Assembly: GCA_035551355.1 (NCBI GenBank)
Contig: DASZNF010000066.1
Location: 20,497-84,496 of the forward strand
DNA length: 64,000 nt
Reading direction: 5' to 3'
Source: DATATV01 sp035551355
Lineage (GTDB): Bacteria; Actinomycetota; Actinomycetes; Mycobacteriales; Pseudonocardiaceae
Each line of letters opens with the position of its first letter. Within the stretch, counting starts at the first letter, position 1. The notes beneath the pieces were generated by a model, which was given only the letters and a program-made list of their open reading frames with translations, was not told the DNA's origin and did no database searches. This document shows positions 8,384 through 17,597 of the stretch, piece by piece. Position numbers and translations under genes: made by a program.

Positions 8384-8442
8384 CGCGAGCGGCCGATGCA
8401 GAAGGCCGATGCAGAAGAACGCGAGCGGCCGATTCAGAAGAA
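8384..8442. repeat. Degenerate tandem repeats over the stop codon of the glycine-rich gene
   Basis: Three related units (8384-8403, 8404-8419, 8420-8442) share the core GGCCGAT(G/T)CAGAA. The last unit contains the final codons and stop (8434-8436) of the glycine-rich protein gene; the others follow it downstream. Confidence 0.8.
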
Positions 8443-9213
8443 GTTGTCGTTGCCGCCGCCGAGGTCACCGCCACCCCAGTCGCCGCCGCCGAAATCGAAG
8501 CCGCCGCCCTGGTCCCCGCCCCCACCGAAGCCGCCGTTGTCGAAGCCGCCGTTGTCGAAGCCGCCGCCGTCCATGCCCTGGTCGAACCCGGCGTCGTAGC
8601 CCTGCTGGTCGCCGATGCCGTCCATGCCGGAGAACAGCGCGTCCATCACCAGGAACGAGCCGACGCCCCACGCCCCGGCCACCAGCGCCGGCTTCCACCA
8701 CGGCTCGCTGTACCAGCCCTGCGGCACCGGCCGCCCGGCCACCATGCCGCCCGGGTAGTAGTGCGGGGTGCGCGTTCCGGGATTGGGCGAGGCCTCGTAT
8801 TCGTGGCCCTCGACCGAGACCTGCCGGTCCTCCCCCACCTTGCCCGCGCCCCGCGCGTCCGGGTCGGCGGGCAGGTCCGGGCCCGGGTCCAGGCCCATGG
8901 CCAGCCGCGCGGCCCGCACGTAGTACAGCCCCTCCAGCGCGGTCTTGGTCACCAGCTTGCACTGCGCCGCCGTGGTCGCCTGGTCCATCTGCGAACCGGC
9001 CGCGGTGTACCGCTCGGACGCGTCGGCGATGGCCTGCCTGGACGCCTCATCGGTGCCGGTGAGGTTCATCACCTGCCCGCCCAGCCGCTCCACCCAGCGG
9101 CGCGCCTCCGCCTTGGCGTCGTCCAGGTTGCCCCCGGACCGCCGGCGGGACGTCGCCACCAGCGCGACCACGACCAACGCGAGCAGGAGCAGCACTATCA
9201 GCAGGCCCGTCAT
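8434..9213 (-). CDS. Membrane-anchored protein with glycine/aspartate-rich tail
   Basis: 259 aa, ATG start. One N-terminal membrane helix (about 3-22, LLIVLLLLALVVVALVA) is followed by an Arg-rich stop-transfer patch. A helical region (about 30-125) and a second hydrophobic stretch near 185-200 (PALVAGAWGVGSFLVMDALF) come next. The last 55 residues are repeats of GGFDNGGF and GGGDWGGGD type. I do not recognise a functional family; proteins with this tail are common hypotheticals in actinomycetes. It lies 101 bp downstream of the VIT1-like gene on the same strand. Confidence 0.75.
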   Translation of the reverse strand: MTGLLIVLLLLALVVVALVATSRRRSGGNLDDAKAEARRWVERLGGQVMNLTGTDEASRQAIADASERYTAAGSQMDQATTAAQCKLVTKTALEGLYYVRAARLAMGLDPGPDLPADPDARGAGKVGEDRQVSVEGHEYEASPNPGTRTPHYYPGGMVAGRPVPQGWYSEPWWKPALVAGAWGVGSFLVMDALFSGMDGIGDQQGYDAGFDQGMDGGGFDNGGFDNGGFGGGGDQGGGFDFGGGDWGGGDLGGGNDNFF

Positions 9214-9262
9214 ATACCGGTCAACGCCGGCCAAAGCGCCCGAGTTCCATCGCGAACCGGCG

Positions 9263-9327
9263 CCGATCAGCCAAGTCGGCCGCCGGCCGATCAGCCAAGT
9301 CTGCCGCCGCTCGATCAGCCGACGCTG
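9263..9327. repeat. Tandem 24-bp repeats carrying in-frame copies of a stop codon
   Basis: Two full 24-bp units (9263-9286, 9287-9310; one mismatch) and a partial third (9311-9327) each contain GATCAGCC. On the minus strand this is GGCTGATC, the last Gly codon and stop of the VIT1-like gene. Because the period is 24, the extra stops are in the same frame as the real one (9315-9317). Confidence 0.85.
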
Positions 9328-10463
9328 TGGCCGATCAGGTGCCCGATGCCGAACACGATCAGCGCCGCGATCCCGCCGACCAGCAGCTGCCGCAACCCGT
9401 TGCGCACCGCGGGCCGCCCGTTGATCAGCCCGATCGTGGCCCCCACCCCGAACAGCGCCACCGCGGCCAGCCCGACCGCGGTGTACAGCGCGGCCATGCC
9501 CGATCCGAAGATGTAGGGCAGCACCACGACCACCGCGCCCAGCGCGAACGCGACCAGGCTGGAGAAGGCCGCGCCCCACGGCGAACCCAGTTCGTCCGGG
9601 TCCAGGCCGAGCTCCTCGCGGGCCATGGTGTCCAGCGCGGCGTCCTTGTCCTTCATGATCGTCCGGGCGACCTTCTCGGCCTCCTCTGCGTCCAGGCCCT
9701 TGGCCCGGTAGATCAGCGCCAGTTCCTCGGTCTCGGCCTCCGGATCGTCGCGCAGTTCCTCGCCTTCCAGCTCGATCTCGTGCTGGAACGCCTCGCGCTG
9801 GCTGCTCATCGAGATGTACTCACCGGCGGCCATGGAGAACGCCCCGGCCAGCAGCCCGGCGATGCCGGCGAACAGCACCGTGCCGCTGGCCACCCCGGAC
9901 CCGGCGAAGCCCATCACCAGCGAGGTGTTGGACACCAGCCCGTCGTTCACGCCGAACACGGCGGCCCGCAAGCTGCCCGAGCGGTCGCTGCGGTGCCAGC
10001 GCTCCTTGCGGAGGATCCGCCGCCCCGGGGTGTCGTCGTCATCACCGCGCAGGTTGGTCAGCACCCGGGCATGCGAGCGCTCGTCCACCGCCATGTCCAG
10101 GGTGGCGTCCGGGTCGGCGTCGTACATCCCGGCGTCGGCGTGCTCGGCCCGTTCCATCAGCGGCAGCACCGCGTCCACCGAGAACCGGCGGGCCAGCCAG
10201 GTCAGCACCCAGCCGCGCAGCCCGATTCTGGTGCCTTCGGGCACCGCCGCGCCCAGCGCCGTGAGCTTGTCGGCCCAGTGCTTGGCGTGCTTGTCCTCGA
10301 CCGAGGCCAGCTGCAGGAAGATCTCCTTGCGCTCGCCGGTGCTGCCTGCCGCAAGCCCCCGGTAGAGCGCGGCGCTCTGCCGCTCGGAGACCAGCAACTC
10401 CCTGAACCGGGCCGCCGAGCGGCGCCGGTCCGACCCGCCCCCGGGCGAGTCCGGACTGGTCAT
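9315..10463 (-). CDS. VIT1/CCC1-family membrane transporter with ferritin-like N-terminal domain
   Basis: 382 aa, ATG start. Residues about 20-165 form a rubrerythrin/ferritin-like four-helix region, with SERQSAALYRGLA and VEDKHAKHWADKL carrying the di-metal-type Glu and His residues. The rest is the VIT1/CCC1 domain: VFGVNDGLVSNTSLVMGFAG, a cytoplasmic acidic metal-binding loop, and membrane helices near the C terminus. Relatives export or store Fe2+ or Mn2+. ATG 10463 overlaps the dxs stop by 4 bp, implying translational coupling. Tandem repeats cover its stop codon. Confidence 0.88.
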   Translation of the reverse strand: MTSPDSPGGGSDRRRSAARFRELLVSERQSAALYRGLAAGSTGERKEIFLQLASVEDKHAKHWADKLTALGAAVPEGTRIGLRGWVLTWLARRFSVDAVLPLMERAEHADAGMYDADPDATLDMAVDERSHARVLTNLRGDDDDTPGRRILRKERWHRSDRSGSLRAAVFGVNDGLVSNTSLVMGFAGSGVASGTVLFAGIAGLLAGAFSMAAGEYISMSSQREAFQHEIELEGEELRDDPEAETEELALIYRAKGLDAEEAEKVARTIMKDKDAALDTMAREELGLDPDELGSPWGAAFSSLVAFALGAVVVVLPYIFGSGMAALYTAVGLAAVALFGVGATIGLINGRPAVRNGLRQLLVGGIAALIVFGIGHLIGHSVG

Positions 10464-12391
10464 TGGTCGGCTTCCTGTTCGGTCTGCTCCCGGATCTCCC
10501 GGCCGACCCCGTTGCCCAGCTTGTCCGCGGCCCACTCGGTGATCCGGCGGGACACGTCCTGGGCGGTCAGCCCGATCTCGGCCAGCACCTCGTCCCGGGT
10601 GCCCGGGTCGACGAACCGCTGCGGCACGGCCAGGTCCAACAGCGGCACGGACAGCCCGGCATCGCGCAGCGCCGCCGACAGTGCCCAGCCGAATCCGCCG
10701 GTGCGCCCGGAGTCCTCCACCGTGGCCACCAGGGTGTGCTCCCCGGCCAGTTCGAGCAGGTCGGCGGGCACCGGCAGCACCCAGCGCGGGTCCGCCACGG
10801 TCACCCCGATGCCCTGGTCGGCCAGCCCCTGCGCGGCGGCCTGGCCCAGCTCGCCGAACGAGCCGACGGCCAGCAGCAGCACGTCCTTGTGCTCGCCCTC
10901 GGCCGGTTCGCGCAGCACGTCCACCACGCCCTGCCGCCGGATCGCGGGCACCGACTCGATCACCCCGCCGCGCGGGAAGCGCAGTGCGGTCGGGCCGTCA
11001 TCCACCGCGACCGCCTCGGACAGCTCCTCGCGCAGCGTCTGGGCGTCGCGCGGCGCGGCCACCCGGATGCCCGGGACAAGGCCGAGGATGGACAGGTCCC
11101 ACATGCCGTGGTGGCTGGCCCCGTCCGGGCCGGTGATGCCGGCCCGGTCCAGCACCAGGGTGACCGGCTGGCGGTGCAGCGCCACGTCCATCAGCAGCTG
11201 GTCGAACGCGCGGTTGAGGAACGTCGAGTAGATCGCCACCACCGGGTGCAGGCCGCCCATGGCCAGCCCGGCGGCGGAGGTCATGGCGTGCTGCTCGGCG
11301 ATGCCCACGTCGAAACAGCGCTGCGGGTAGGCGGCGGCGAACTTGGCCAGGCCGGTCGAGCCGAGCATGGCCGCGGTGATCGCCACCACGTCCGGCCGCT
11401 CCCCGCCGATGCGCACCAGTTCGTCGGCGAACACCGAGGTCCAGCCGAGCTTCTTGGCCTTGGTCGGGGCGCCTGTTGCCGGGTCCATCGGGTCGGTCTG
11501 GTGCATCTGCTCGGCTTCGTTCTCGGCCGGCGGATAGCCGTTGCCCTTGCGGGTCACCGCGTGCACCAGCACCGGTCCGCCGAACTCCTTGGCCCGGCGC
11601 AGCGCCGCCTCCATGGCGTGCGTGTCGTGTCCGTCCACCGGGCCGAGGTACTTCAGGCCGAGGTCCTCGAACAGGCCCTGCGGGCTCAGCGCGTCCTTCA
11701 GGCCGCGCTTGGCCGCGTGCAGCGCGGTGTACATGGTGCGGCCAACCACCGGGGTGCCCAGCAGCGCGCGCTTGCCGCCCTCCAGGGCCCGCTCGTAGCC
11801 GGGCAGCAGCCGCAGCGCCGCCAGGTGGTCGGCGAAGCCGCCGATGGTCGGCGAGTAGGACCGGCCGTTGTCGTTGACCACGATGACCACCGGGCGGCTG
11901 GGGTCGACCGCGATGTTGTTCAGCGCCTCCCAGCACATGCCGCCGGTCAGCGCGCCGTCGCCGACCACGCACACCACGTGCCGCCGCGCGCCGGACAGCT
12001 GGAACGCCTTGGCCAGCCCGTCGGCGTAGGACAGCCCGGCCGAGGCGTGGCTGTTCTCGACGAAGTCGTGTTCGCTCTCCGCCCGGTTCGGGTAGCCGGA
12101 CAGGCCGCCGGCCTGGCGCAGCCCGTCGAACCCGGCCTGCCGGCCGGTGAGGATCTTGTGCACGTAGGCCTGGTGCCCGACATCCCAGAGCAGGGCGTCC
12201 TGCGGTGAGTCGAACACCCGGTGCAGCGCGATGGTCAGCTCGACCACGCCCAGGTTGGGTCCGAGGTGCCCGCCGGTCCGGGAGACCTTCTCGACCAGGA
12301 AGCTCCTGATCTCCTCGGCCAGCCCGGGCAGCTCCTCGGGAGTCAGACGCTTGAGGTCAGCCGGGCCGCGAACAGACTCCAACAAGGTCAC
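10460..12391 (-). CDS. dxs: 1-deoxy-D-xylulose-5-phosphate synthase
   Basis: 643 aa, GTG start with GAGGAG 8 nt upstream. It condenses pyruvate and glyceraldehyde 3-phosphate in a thiamine-diphosphate-dependent step, the entry to the MEP isoprenoid pathway. Visible marks are HLGPNLGVVELTIALH, the ThDP/Mg motif VVGDGALTGGM with its downstream NDN, and the transketolase pyrimidine domain with DVGIAEQHA. Length is normal. The VIT1-like gene overlaps its end by 4 bp, and the methyltransferase gene lies 41 bp upstream on the same strand, so a longer operon is likely. Confidence 0.97.
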   Translation of the reverse strand: MTLLESVRGPADLKRLTPEELPGLAEEIRSFLVEKVSRTGGHLGPNLGVVELTIALHRVFDSPQDALLWDVGHQAYVHKILTGRQAGFDGLRQAGGLSGYPNRAESEHDFVENSHASAGLSYADGLAKAFQLSGARRHVVCVVGDGALTGGMCWEALNNIAVDPSRPVVIVVNDNGRSYSPTIGGFADHLAALRLLPGYERALEGGKRALLGTPVVGRTMYTALHAAKRGLKDALSPQGLFEDLGLKYLGPVDGHDTHAMEAALRRAKEFGGPVLVHAVTRKGNGYPPAENEAEQMHQTDPMDPATGAPTKAKKLGWTSVFADELVRIGGERPDVVAITAAMLGSTGLAKFAAAYPQRCFDVGIAEQHAMTSAAGLAMGGLHPVVAIYSTFLNRAFDQLLMDVALHRQPVTLVLDRAGITGPDGASHHGMWDLSILGLVPGIRVAAPRDAQTLREELSEAVAVDDGPTALRFPRGGVIESVPAIRRQGVVDVLREPAEGEHKDVLLLAVGSFGELGQAAAQGLADQGIGVTVADPRWVLPVPADLLELAGEHTLVATVEDSGRTGGFGWALSAALRDAGLSVPLLDLAVPQRFVDPGTRDEVLAEIGLTAQDVSRRITEWAADKLGNGVGREIREQTEQEADQ

Positions 12392-12432
12392 CTTGTGCTC
12401 CTCACCCTCGTGCCTGCGCCTGGCTAGTCAGT

Positions 12433-13680
12433 TTAGGACTTCCCAGAGTGACCGGCTTGCAGCAAAGCGACGCACTCTGTGTGGTGCGTCATGGGGAACG
12501 CGTCGAACGCGCGCAACCGATCCAGGGCGTACCCGTGTCCGGCGAACAACGCCACATCGCGGGCCAGCGCGGCCGGATCGCAGGCCACGTACACCACCCG
12601 GGCGGGCGTGCGGGCGGCGATCAGGTCGACCACGGCCCGGCCCGCGCCCTTGCGCGGCGGGTCCAGCACCACCACGTCCGGGTCGACGGTGACCTCGGAC
12701 ACCAGTGCCCGTTCCACTCGATCGGCGACGCAACGCACCTGGGGCAGATCGGCCAGGTTGGCCTCGGCGTCGGCCACCGCGGCGCGAACCGACTCCACCA
12801 GCAGCACGCTGCCGTGCGGGCCGACCTGCTCGGCCAGCACTCCCGCGAACAGCCCGACCCCGCCGTAGAGGTCCCAGGCCGCCCCGCCCTCGGGCGCGGC
12901 CGCCCACTCGCGCACCACCTCGGCCAGGGTGTCGGCGGCGGCCGGGTGCACCTGCCAGAAGGCGTCCGCGTGCAGCCGCCAGGTGCGGCCCGCGGCCTGC
13001 TGGGTGGCCTGCCCGCCGGACTCCCAGCGGGTGCGCCAGGACGACCGGCCGCGGCTCCGCTCGCGCAACGCCACGTGCCGGCGGTCGGTGTCGTCGAGCA
13101 CCACCTCGAGCTCGGCGCCCTTGGGCCGGCGCCGGTCCAGCACGCCCTCCAGCAGGCCGGGCACCGAGATCGGGCAGTCCCGGATCGGGTGCACCTGGTG
13201 GCTGTGATGGGCGCGCAGGCCCGGATAGCCGTTGCCGGCCACGGCCAGGCGCAGCCGGGTGCGCCAGTGCAGCGGCCCGCCGGGCAGCTCCTCCACCTCC
13301 ACGGCCAGGTCCAGCCCGGCCAGCCGGCGCAGCTGCTCGGCGATCACCTCGGCCTTGAGCCGCCGCTGCGCGGCCGGGTCGGCGTGCTGCCAGTCGCAGC
13401 CGCCGCAGCCGCCCGGCTTGGCCAGCGGGCACGGGGCCTCGACGCGGTCGGACGAGGGCTGGTGGATCTCGATGGCGTCGCCGCGGCAGAACGAACCGCC
13501 GTTGTCCTCGGTGATACGCACGGTGACCTGCTCGCCGGGCAGCGCGTGCCGGACGAACACCACCCGGCCCTGCACCCGGGCCACGCAGTGCCCGCCGTGC
13601 GCCACCGGCCCGACCTCGGCGGCGAGTTCCTGTCCGGTCCAGTCCAGCCGCTGCTCGGTCGGGTGTTCGGTGTCGGTCAT
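12433..13680 (-). CDS. TRAM-domain class I SAM-dependent RNA methyltransferase (TrmA/RlmD family)
   Basis: 415 aa, ATG start. A TRAM domain (about 10-70) precedes an iron-sulfur cysteine set, CP-x6-CGGC plus a fourth Cys in IRDCPIS. The catalytic Rossmann domain has VVLDPPRKGAG and the nucleophile Cys in YVACDPAALARD. These enzymes make 5-methyluridine in 23S rRNA or tRNA; the target is not predictable. It corresponds by position to Rv2689c. The start shares one base with the stop of the upstream permease gene (TGATG), so the two are coupled. Confidence 0.93.
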   Translation of the reverse strand: MTDTEHPTEQRLDWTGQELAAEVGPVAHGGHCVARVQGRVVFVRHALPGEQVTVRITEDNGGSFCRGDAIEIHQPSSDRVEAPCPLAKPGGCGGCDWQHADPAAQRRLKAEVIAEQLRRLAGLDLAVEVEELPGGPLHWRTRLRLAVAGNGYPGLRAHHSHQVHPIRDCPISVPGLLEGVLDRRRPKGAELEVVLDDTDRRHVALRERSRGRSSWRTRWESGGQATQQAAGRTWRLHADAFWQVHPAAADTLAEVVREWAAAPEGGAAWDLYGGVGLFAGVLAEQVGPHGSVLLVESVRAAVADAEANLADLPQVRCVADRVERALVSEVTVDPDVVVLDPPRKGAGRAVVDLIAARTPARVVYVACDPAALARDVALFAGHGYALDRLRAFDAFPMTHHTECVALLQAGHSGKS

Positions 13681-15770
13681 CAGTCTCGTTTCTCGGCGCC
13701 TGCCTGGGGCTTGGGCAGGCTGGGTGAGGTGGGCGGACCGCCCGGCTTGCGCAGGCCGGTCTGTTGGGCGATGCCGCGGCGCACGGCGCCGGGCGAGGAC
13801 AGCACGGACCGTTGCCGGGCCCGCTTGGCCCGTTCCCAGGCCCGGGCCGACGAGGCCAGCTGCCAGGGCACACTGACCACCATCACGCTGGGCTGGAACA
13901 GCAGGCGGCCCTTCAGCCGCAGCGCGCTCTGGTTGTGCAGCAACTGCTCCCACCAGTGGCCCACCACGTATTCGGGGATGAACACGGTGACCACGTCGCG
14001 CGGGTGCTCGCCGCGCAACCTGCGCACGTACTCCATGACCGGCCGGGTGATCTCCCGGTAGGGCGATTCGACCACCTTCAGCGGGATGCTGAAGTCCTCG
14101 GCGTCCCACTGGTCTATCAGCGCCTTGGTGTCGGCGTCGTCCACGTTCACGGTGACCGCGGTGAGCGTGTCCGGCCGGGTCGCCTTGGCGTAGGCCAGCG
14201 CACGCAGCGTCGGCAGGTGCAGCTTGGACACCAGGACCACGGCGTGGTTGTGCGCGGGCAGCATGGTGTGCTCGTCGCCGGCCACCAGTTCCTCGGCCAC
14301 CCGGTCGTAGTGGCGGCGGATGGAGGTCATCAGAGCGAAGATCGCGACCATCGCGGCGATCGCGATCCACGCGCCGGAGGCGAACTTGGTGACCACCACG
14401 ATGACCAGCACCGTCGCGGTGGCACACAGGCCGACCGCGTTGATGGTCTGCGAGCGGCGCATCCGCCGGCGCACGTTGCCGTCGGTTTCGGTGCGCAGCA
14501 ACCGGTTCCAATGTCGGATCATGCCGGTCTGGCTGCAGGTGAAGGACACGAACACGCCGACGATGTAGAGCTGGATCAGCCGGGTGGAGTCCGCGTTGAA
14601 GGCCACGACCAGCACGGTCGCGGCGGCGGCCAGGAACAGGATGCCGTTGCTGTAGGCCAGCCGGTCGCCGCGGGTGTGCAGCTGGCGGGGCAGGTAGCGG
14701 TCCTGGGCCAGGATCGAGCCGAGCACCGGGAAACCGTTGAACGCGGTGTTGGCGGCCAGCACCAGGATCAGCCCGGTGACGAACGAGACGTAGTAGAAGG
14801 CCGGGGTGAAGTTGCTGAACACGGCCGCGGCGATCTGGCTGACCAGCGTCTTCTGGTGGTAGTCGGCGGGCGCGCCGATCAGCTGTGAGTTGTTCTCGGC
14901 GAAGTTGACGTGCGTGAGGCGGGCCAGGGTGATGATGCCCATGAACATGGCGACCGCGATGACGCCCATCAGCAGCAGCGTGGTGGCCGCGTTCTTGGAC
15001 TTGGGCTTGCGGAACGCGGGCACGCCGTTGCTGATCGCCTCGACCCCGGTCAGCGCGGCGCAGCCGGAGGAGAAGGTGCGCAGCAGCAGGAAGGCGAAGG
15101 CGAATCCGGCCAGCGGCGCGTCGGCCTGCGAGGCCAGGTGGAACCCGGCGCTCTCGGAGTTGAGGTTGGCTCCGGACGCGGCCCGGACCAGGCCCCACGC
15201 CACCATGCCGAACACGCCGACCATGAAGCCGTAGGTGGGGATGGCGAACGCGGCGCCGGACTCCCGCACGCCGCGCAGGTTCATTACGGTCAGCAGCCCG
15301 ACCACGAGCACGCAGAACAGCAGCGCGTGGCTGCCGACGAACGGCACGGCCGAGCCGATGTTGGCGATGCCCGAGGAGGTGGACACCGCGACGGTGAGCA
15401 CGTAGTCCACCATCAGCGCGCTGGCCACGGTGAGGCCGAACTTGCCGCCCAGGTTGGTGGTGGCCACCTCGTAGTCGCCGCCGCCGCTGGGATAGGCGTG
15501 CACGTTCTGCCGGTAGGAGGCGACCACGATGAGCATCACCGCGGCCACGACCACGCCGATCCACGGGGCGAACCCGTAGGCGGACAGCCCGGCGACGCTC
15601 AGCGTGCGGAAGATCTCCTCCGGCGCGTAGGCCACGCTGGACAGCGCGTCGGAGGCGAACACCGGCAGCGCGATGCTCTTGGACAGCAGGGTGTGGCTGA
15701 GCAGGTCGCTCCGGAACGGGCGGCCGACCAGCAGCCGCTTCGCAGCCGTCGTGAACTTGGGCACGGACAC
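13680..15770 (-). CDS. APC-superfamily permease, probable potassium transporter (Rv2690c-like)
   Basis: 696 aa from GTG 15770. About 12 membrane helices (residues 50-490) start with the family segment PVFASDALSSVAYAPEEIF, and a cytoplasmic domain of about 200 residues follows. This layout matches Rv2690c and KimA-type potassium importers of the APC superfamily. The divergent ceoB and ceoC genes encode TrkA/KTN nucleotide-sensing proteins, supporting a potassium role. A further in-frame start at 15860 gives 30 extra residues without similarity, so I use 15770. The ribosome binding site is weak. Confidence 0.85.
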   Translation of the reverse strand: MSVPKFTTAAKRLLVGRPFRSDLLSHTLLSKSIALPVFASDALSSVAYAPEEIFRTLSVAGLSAYGFAPWIGVVVAAVMLIVVASYRQNVHAYPSGGGDYEVATTNLGGKFGLTVASALMVDYVLTVAVSTSSGIANIGSAVPFVGSHALLFCVLVVGLLTVMNLRGVRESGAAFAIPTYGFMVGVFGMVAWGLVRAASGANLNSESAGFHLASQADAPLAGFAFAFLLLRTFSSGCAALTGVEAISNGVPAFRKPKSKNAATTLLLMGVIAVAMFMGIITLARLTHVNFAENNSQLIGAPADYHQKTLVSQIAAAVFSNFTPAFYYVSFVTGLILVLAANTAFNGFPVLGSILAQDRYLPRQLHTRGDRLAYSNGILFLAAAATVLVVAFNADSTRLIQLYIVGVFVSFTCSQTGMIRHWNRLLRTETDGNVRRRMRRSQTINAVGLCATATVLVIVVVTKFASGAWIAIAAMVAIFALMTSIRRHYDRVAEELVAGDEHTMLPAHNHAVVLVSKLHLPTLRALAYAKATRPDTLTAVTVNVDDADTKALIDQWDAEDFSIPLKVVESPYREITRPVMEYVRRLRGEHPRDVVTVFIPEYVVGHWWEQLLHNQSALRLKGRLLFQPSVMVVSVPWQLASSARAWERAKRARQRSVLSSPGAVRRGIAQQTGLRKPGGPPTSPSLPKPQAGAEKRD

Positions 15771-15974
15771 AGAGGCTATGCGGTCTTCTCGCCCGCCGGT
15801 CGGCCGCACCCCTGCTGCGCGCGGAGCAATGCGTCCCGGCGGCTGGGCCAGATCGGCCATCGGTCCGAATCAACCGATTCGTCCGCGAGTAATCCGACCG
15901 CGCGGGCGTTTCTCCGTTACGATTCGCGGCCATCACCAGGTAGTCGAGCTACTCGAATCGGGGGGCACCACACG

Positions 15975-16319
15975 GTGAACTACAACAACCACAGCGCCAT
16001 GGGCATCGCGGCCGGTGGCGTGATCGCCATCGTGGTGATCAGCCTGGTCATCTTCATCGCCTACCTGTGGGCCTATGTGAACATCATCCGCCGGACCGGT
16101 TATTCGGGCTGGTGGGTGCTGATCGGGCTGGTGCCGATCGCCAACATCGTGATGTTCTTCGTGTTCGCGTTCAAGGAGTGGCCGATCCAGCGCGAACTAC
16201 GGGCGCTGCGGGCCCAGGCCGGCGGCGGTTACGGCGGCGGGCAGTACCCCGGCGGCCCCGGCGGCCAGTACCCGCAGGGCCCCCAGGGCGGTCCCTATGG
16301 GGGTTATCCCGGGCAGTAA
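15975..16319 (+). CDS. Small membrane protein with Gly/Pro/Gln-rich tail
   Basis: 114 aa from GTG 15975, preceded by GGGGGG at a good distance. Two membrane helices (about 10-33 and 43-67) are joined by a short loop WAYVNIIRRTGYSGW. The charged segment EWPIQRELRALRAQ is followed by a tail of GGQYPGG-type repeats. It resembles the small DUF805-like or hypothetical proteins common in actinomycetes; function unknown. It is divergent from the APC permease and lies 59 bp upstream of a glycosyltransferase gene. Confidence 0.75.
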   Translation: MNYNNHSAMGIAAGGVIAIVVISLVIFIAYLWAYVNIIRRTGYSGWWVLIGLVPIANIVMFFVFAFKEWPIQRELRALRAQAGGGYGGGQYPGGPGGQYPQGPQGGPYGGYPGQ

Positions 16320-16365
16320 AGGTCTGGTGACCCGGTAGAGCCAGGTAGTCCGGCCAGGTCACCTC

Positions 16366-16381
16366 TAGGCTCGGCAGTATG
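16366..16381 (+). promoter_or_regulatory. Probable -10 box of the glycosyltransferase gene, leaderless start
   Basis: TAGGCT (16366-16371) lies 7 bp before ATG 16379. A transcript from it would begin at or next to the ATG, a common leaderless arrangement in actinomycetes. No clear -35 was seen, and there is no ribosome binding site. Confidence 0.4.
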
Positions 16382-17542
16382 CGTGTGTTATTCGCCTCGA
16401 CCTCCGGTACCGGACATATCACCCCGTTACTTCCGTTCGCCGAGGCCTTCCGCCGCCGCGGTGACGAGGTTCTGCTGGTGATCCCACCCGGATTGGAGAT
16501 CACCGCACAGGAGGCGGGCCACGCCTACCAGCTGGGTGGACGGCCGCCGGCCGACGAGGTGGACGCCATCCGGCACCGGTTCGACGGAGGCTCGCACGCC
16601 CTGCAGGCCGAACTGATCGACCGCGAGCTGTTCGGCCGGCTGTGCACGGCGGCGATGCTGCCCGCGATGACCGACGCCTGCCTGGACTGGCAGCCGGATC
16701 TGGTGCTGCGTGAACCGTGCGAGTACTCCTCGGCGATCACCGCCACCCGGATGGGCATCCCGCACGCCCAGGTGGCCATCTCCCCGGCCGAGGTCGAAGC
16801 GTCCGCTGTGGACATCGTCACGCCCGAGTTGACCCCCTACGACGCCCGGCTGCCCCAGCGGCTGCGCGCGGCCCCCTACCTGACCCGGTTCCCGGCCTCG
16901 CTGGACCCGTCGCCGTTCGCGAAAACCCATCGATTCCGGGAAAACAACGGCAAAACCGGCGAACGCCTGCCGGACTGGTGGCGGGGCAGCCGGGCGCCGC
17001 TGGTGTACATGAGTTTCGGCACAGTCACCGGCGACCTGGCCGCCGCCCCGGCGGTCTACCGGGCCGCGCTGGACGCCGTGTCCGGACTGGACGCCCGGGT
17101 GCTGCTGACCGTGGGCCGCAAGTTCGACCCGAGGGCGCTGGGCCCGGTGCCCGACACCGTGCACATGACCGACTGGGTGTCACACGCCGACGTGCTGGCC
17201 GAGGCGGCCGTGGTGGTCTGCCACGGCGGTTCGGGCACCACGTTCGGCACGCTGGCCGCGGGCGTCCCGCTGGTCGTGGCCCCCATGTTCGCCGACCAGC
17301 CGACCAACGCCCGGCTGGTCGAGCGGGCCGGGGCCGGGATCACCGTGCCCACCGCGGACGGGGCGGCCGCGCCCGACCCCCGGCTCATCGCCGCGGCCCT
17401 GGCCCGGGTGCTGGCCGAGCCCGGTTACCGGGCCGCGGCCCGGCGGGTCGCCGAGGAGATGCGCGGCGCGCCGTCCATCGACACACTGATCGACGATCTC
17501 CTTGGCAACGATCAGTCCACAGAGGTCGGCCGCACTGTTTGA
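16379..17542 (+). CDS. GT1-family glycosyltransferase (UGT/MGT-like)
   Basis: 387 aa, ATG start. The N-terminal acceptor domain begins MRVLFASTSGTGHITPLLPF. The C-terminal nucleotide-sugar domain has DWVSHADVLAEAAVVVCHGG and GVPLVVAPMFADQPTNA, the signature of macrolide-type glycosyltransferases (EryCIII, MGT). No sugar-biosynthesis or polyketide genes are nearby, so it is probably a stand-alone tailoring or resistance enzyme. It sits between the membrane-protein gene and ceoB, a position not occupied in mycobacteria, so it is probably a lineage-specific insertion. Confidence 0.88.
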   Translation: MRVLFASTSGTGHITPLLPFAEAFRRRGDEVLLVIPPGLEITAQEAGHAYQLGGRPPADEVDAIRHRFDGGSHALQAELIDRELFGRLCTAAMLPAMTDACLDWQPDLVLREPCEYSSAITATRMGIPHAQVAISPAEVEASAVDIVTPELTPYDARLPQRLRAAPYLTRFPASLDPSPFAKTHRFRENNGKTGERLPDWWRGSRAPLVYMSFGTVTGDLAAAPAVYRAALDAVSGLDARVLLTVGRKFDPRALGPVPDTVHMTDWVSHADVLAEAAVVVCHGGSGTTFGTLAAGVPLVVAPMFADQPTNARLVERAGAGITVPTADGAAAPDPRLIAAALARVLAEPGYRAAARRVAEEMRGAPSIDTLIDDLLGNDQSTEVGRTV

Positions 17543-17597
17543 TCGCGGTGCCGCGACCGTTATGGTTCCACCCGGCATCGGATGAGGAGGCGCTTCG

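Noticed and set aside
12433..15936. Very long minus-strand open frame of 1167 codons spanning methyltransferase and permease genes
   Set aside because: Only its last 415 codons (the methyltransferase) have family features. The earlier part is an out-of-frame shadow of the permease; GC-rich DNA often keeps such frames open.
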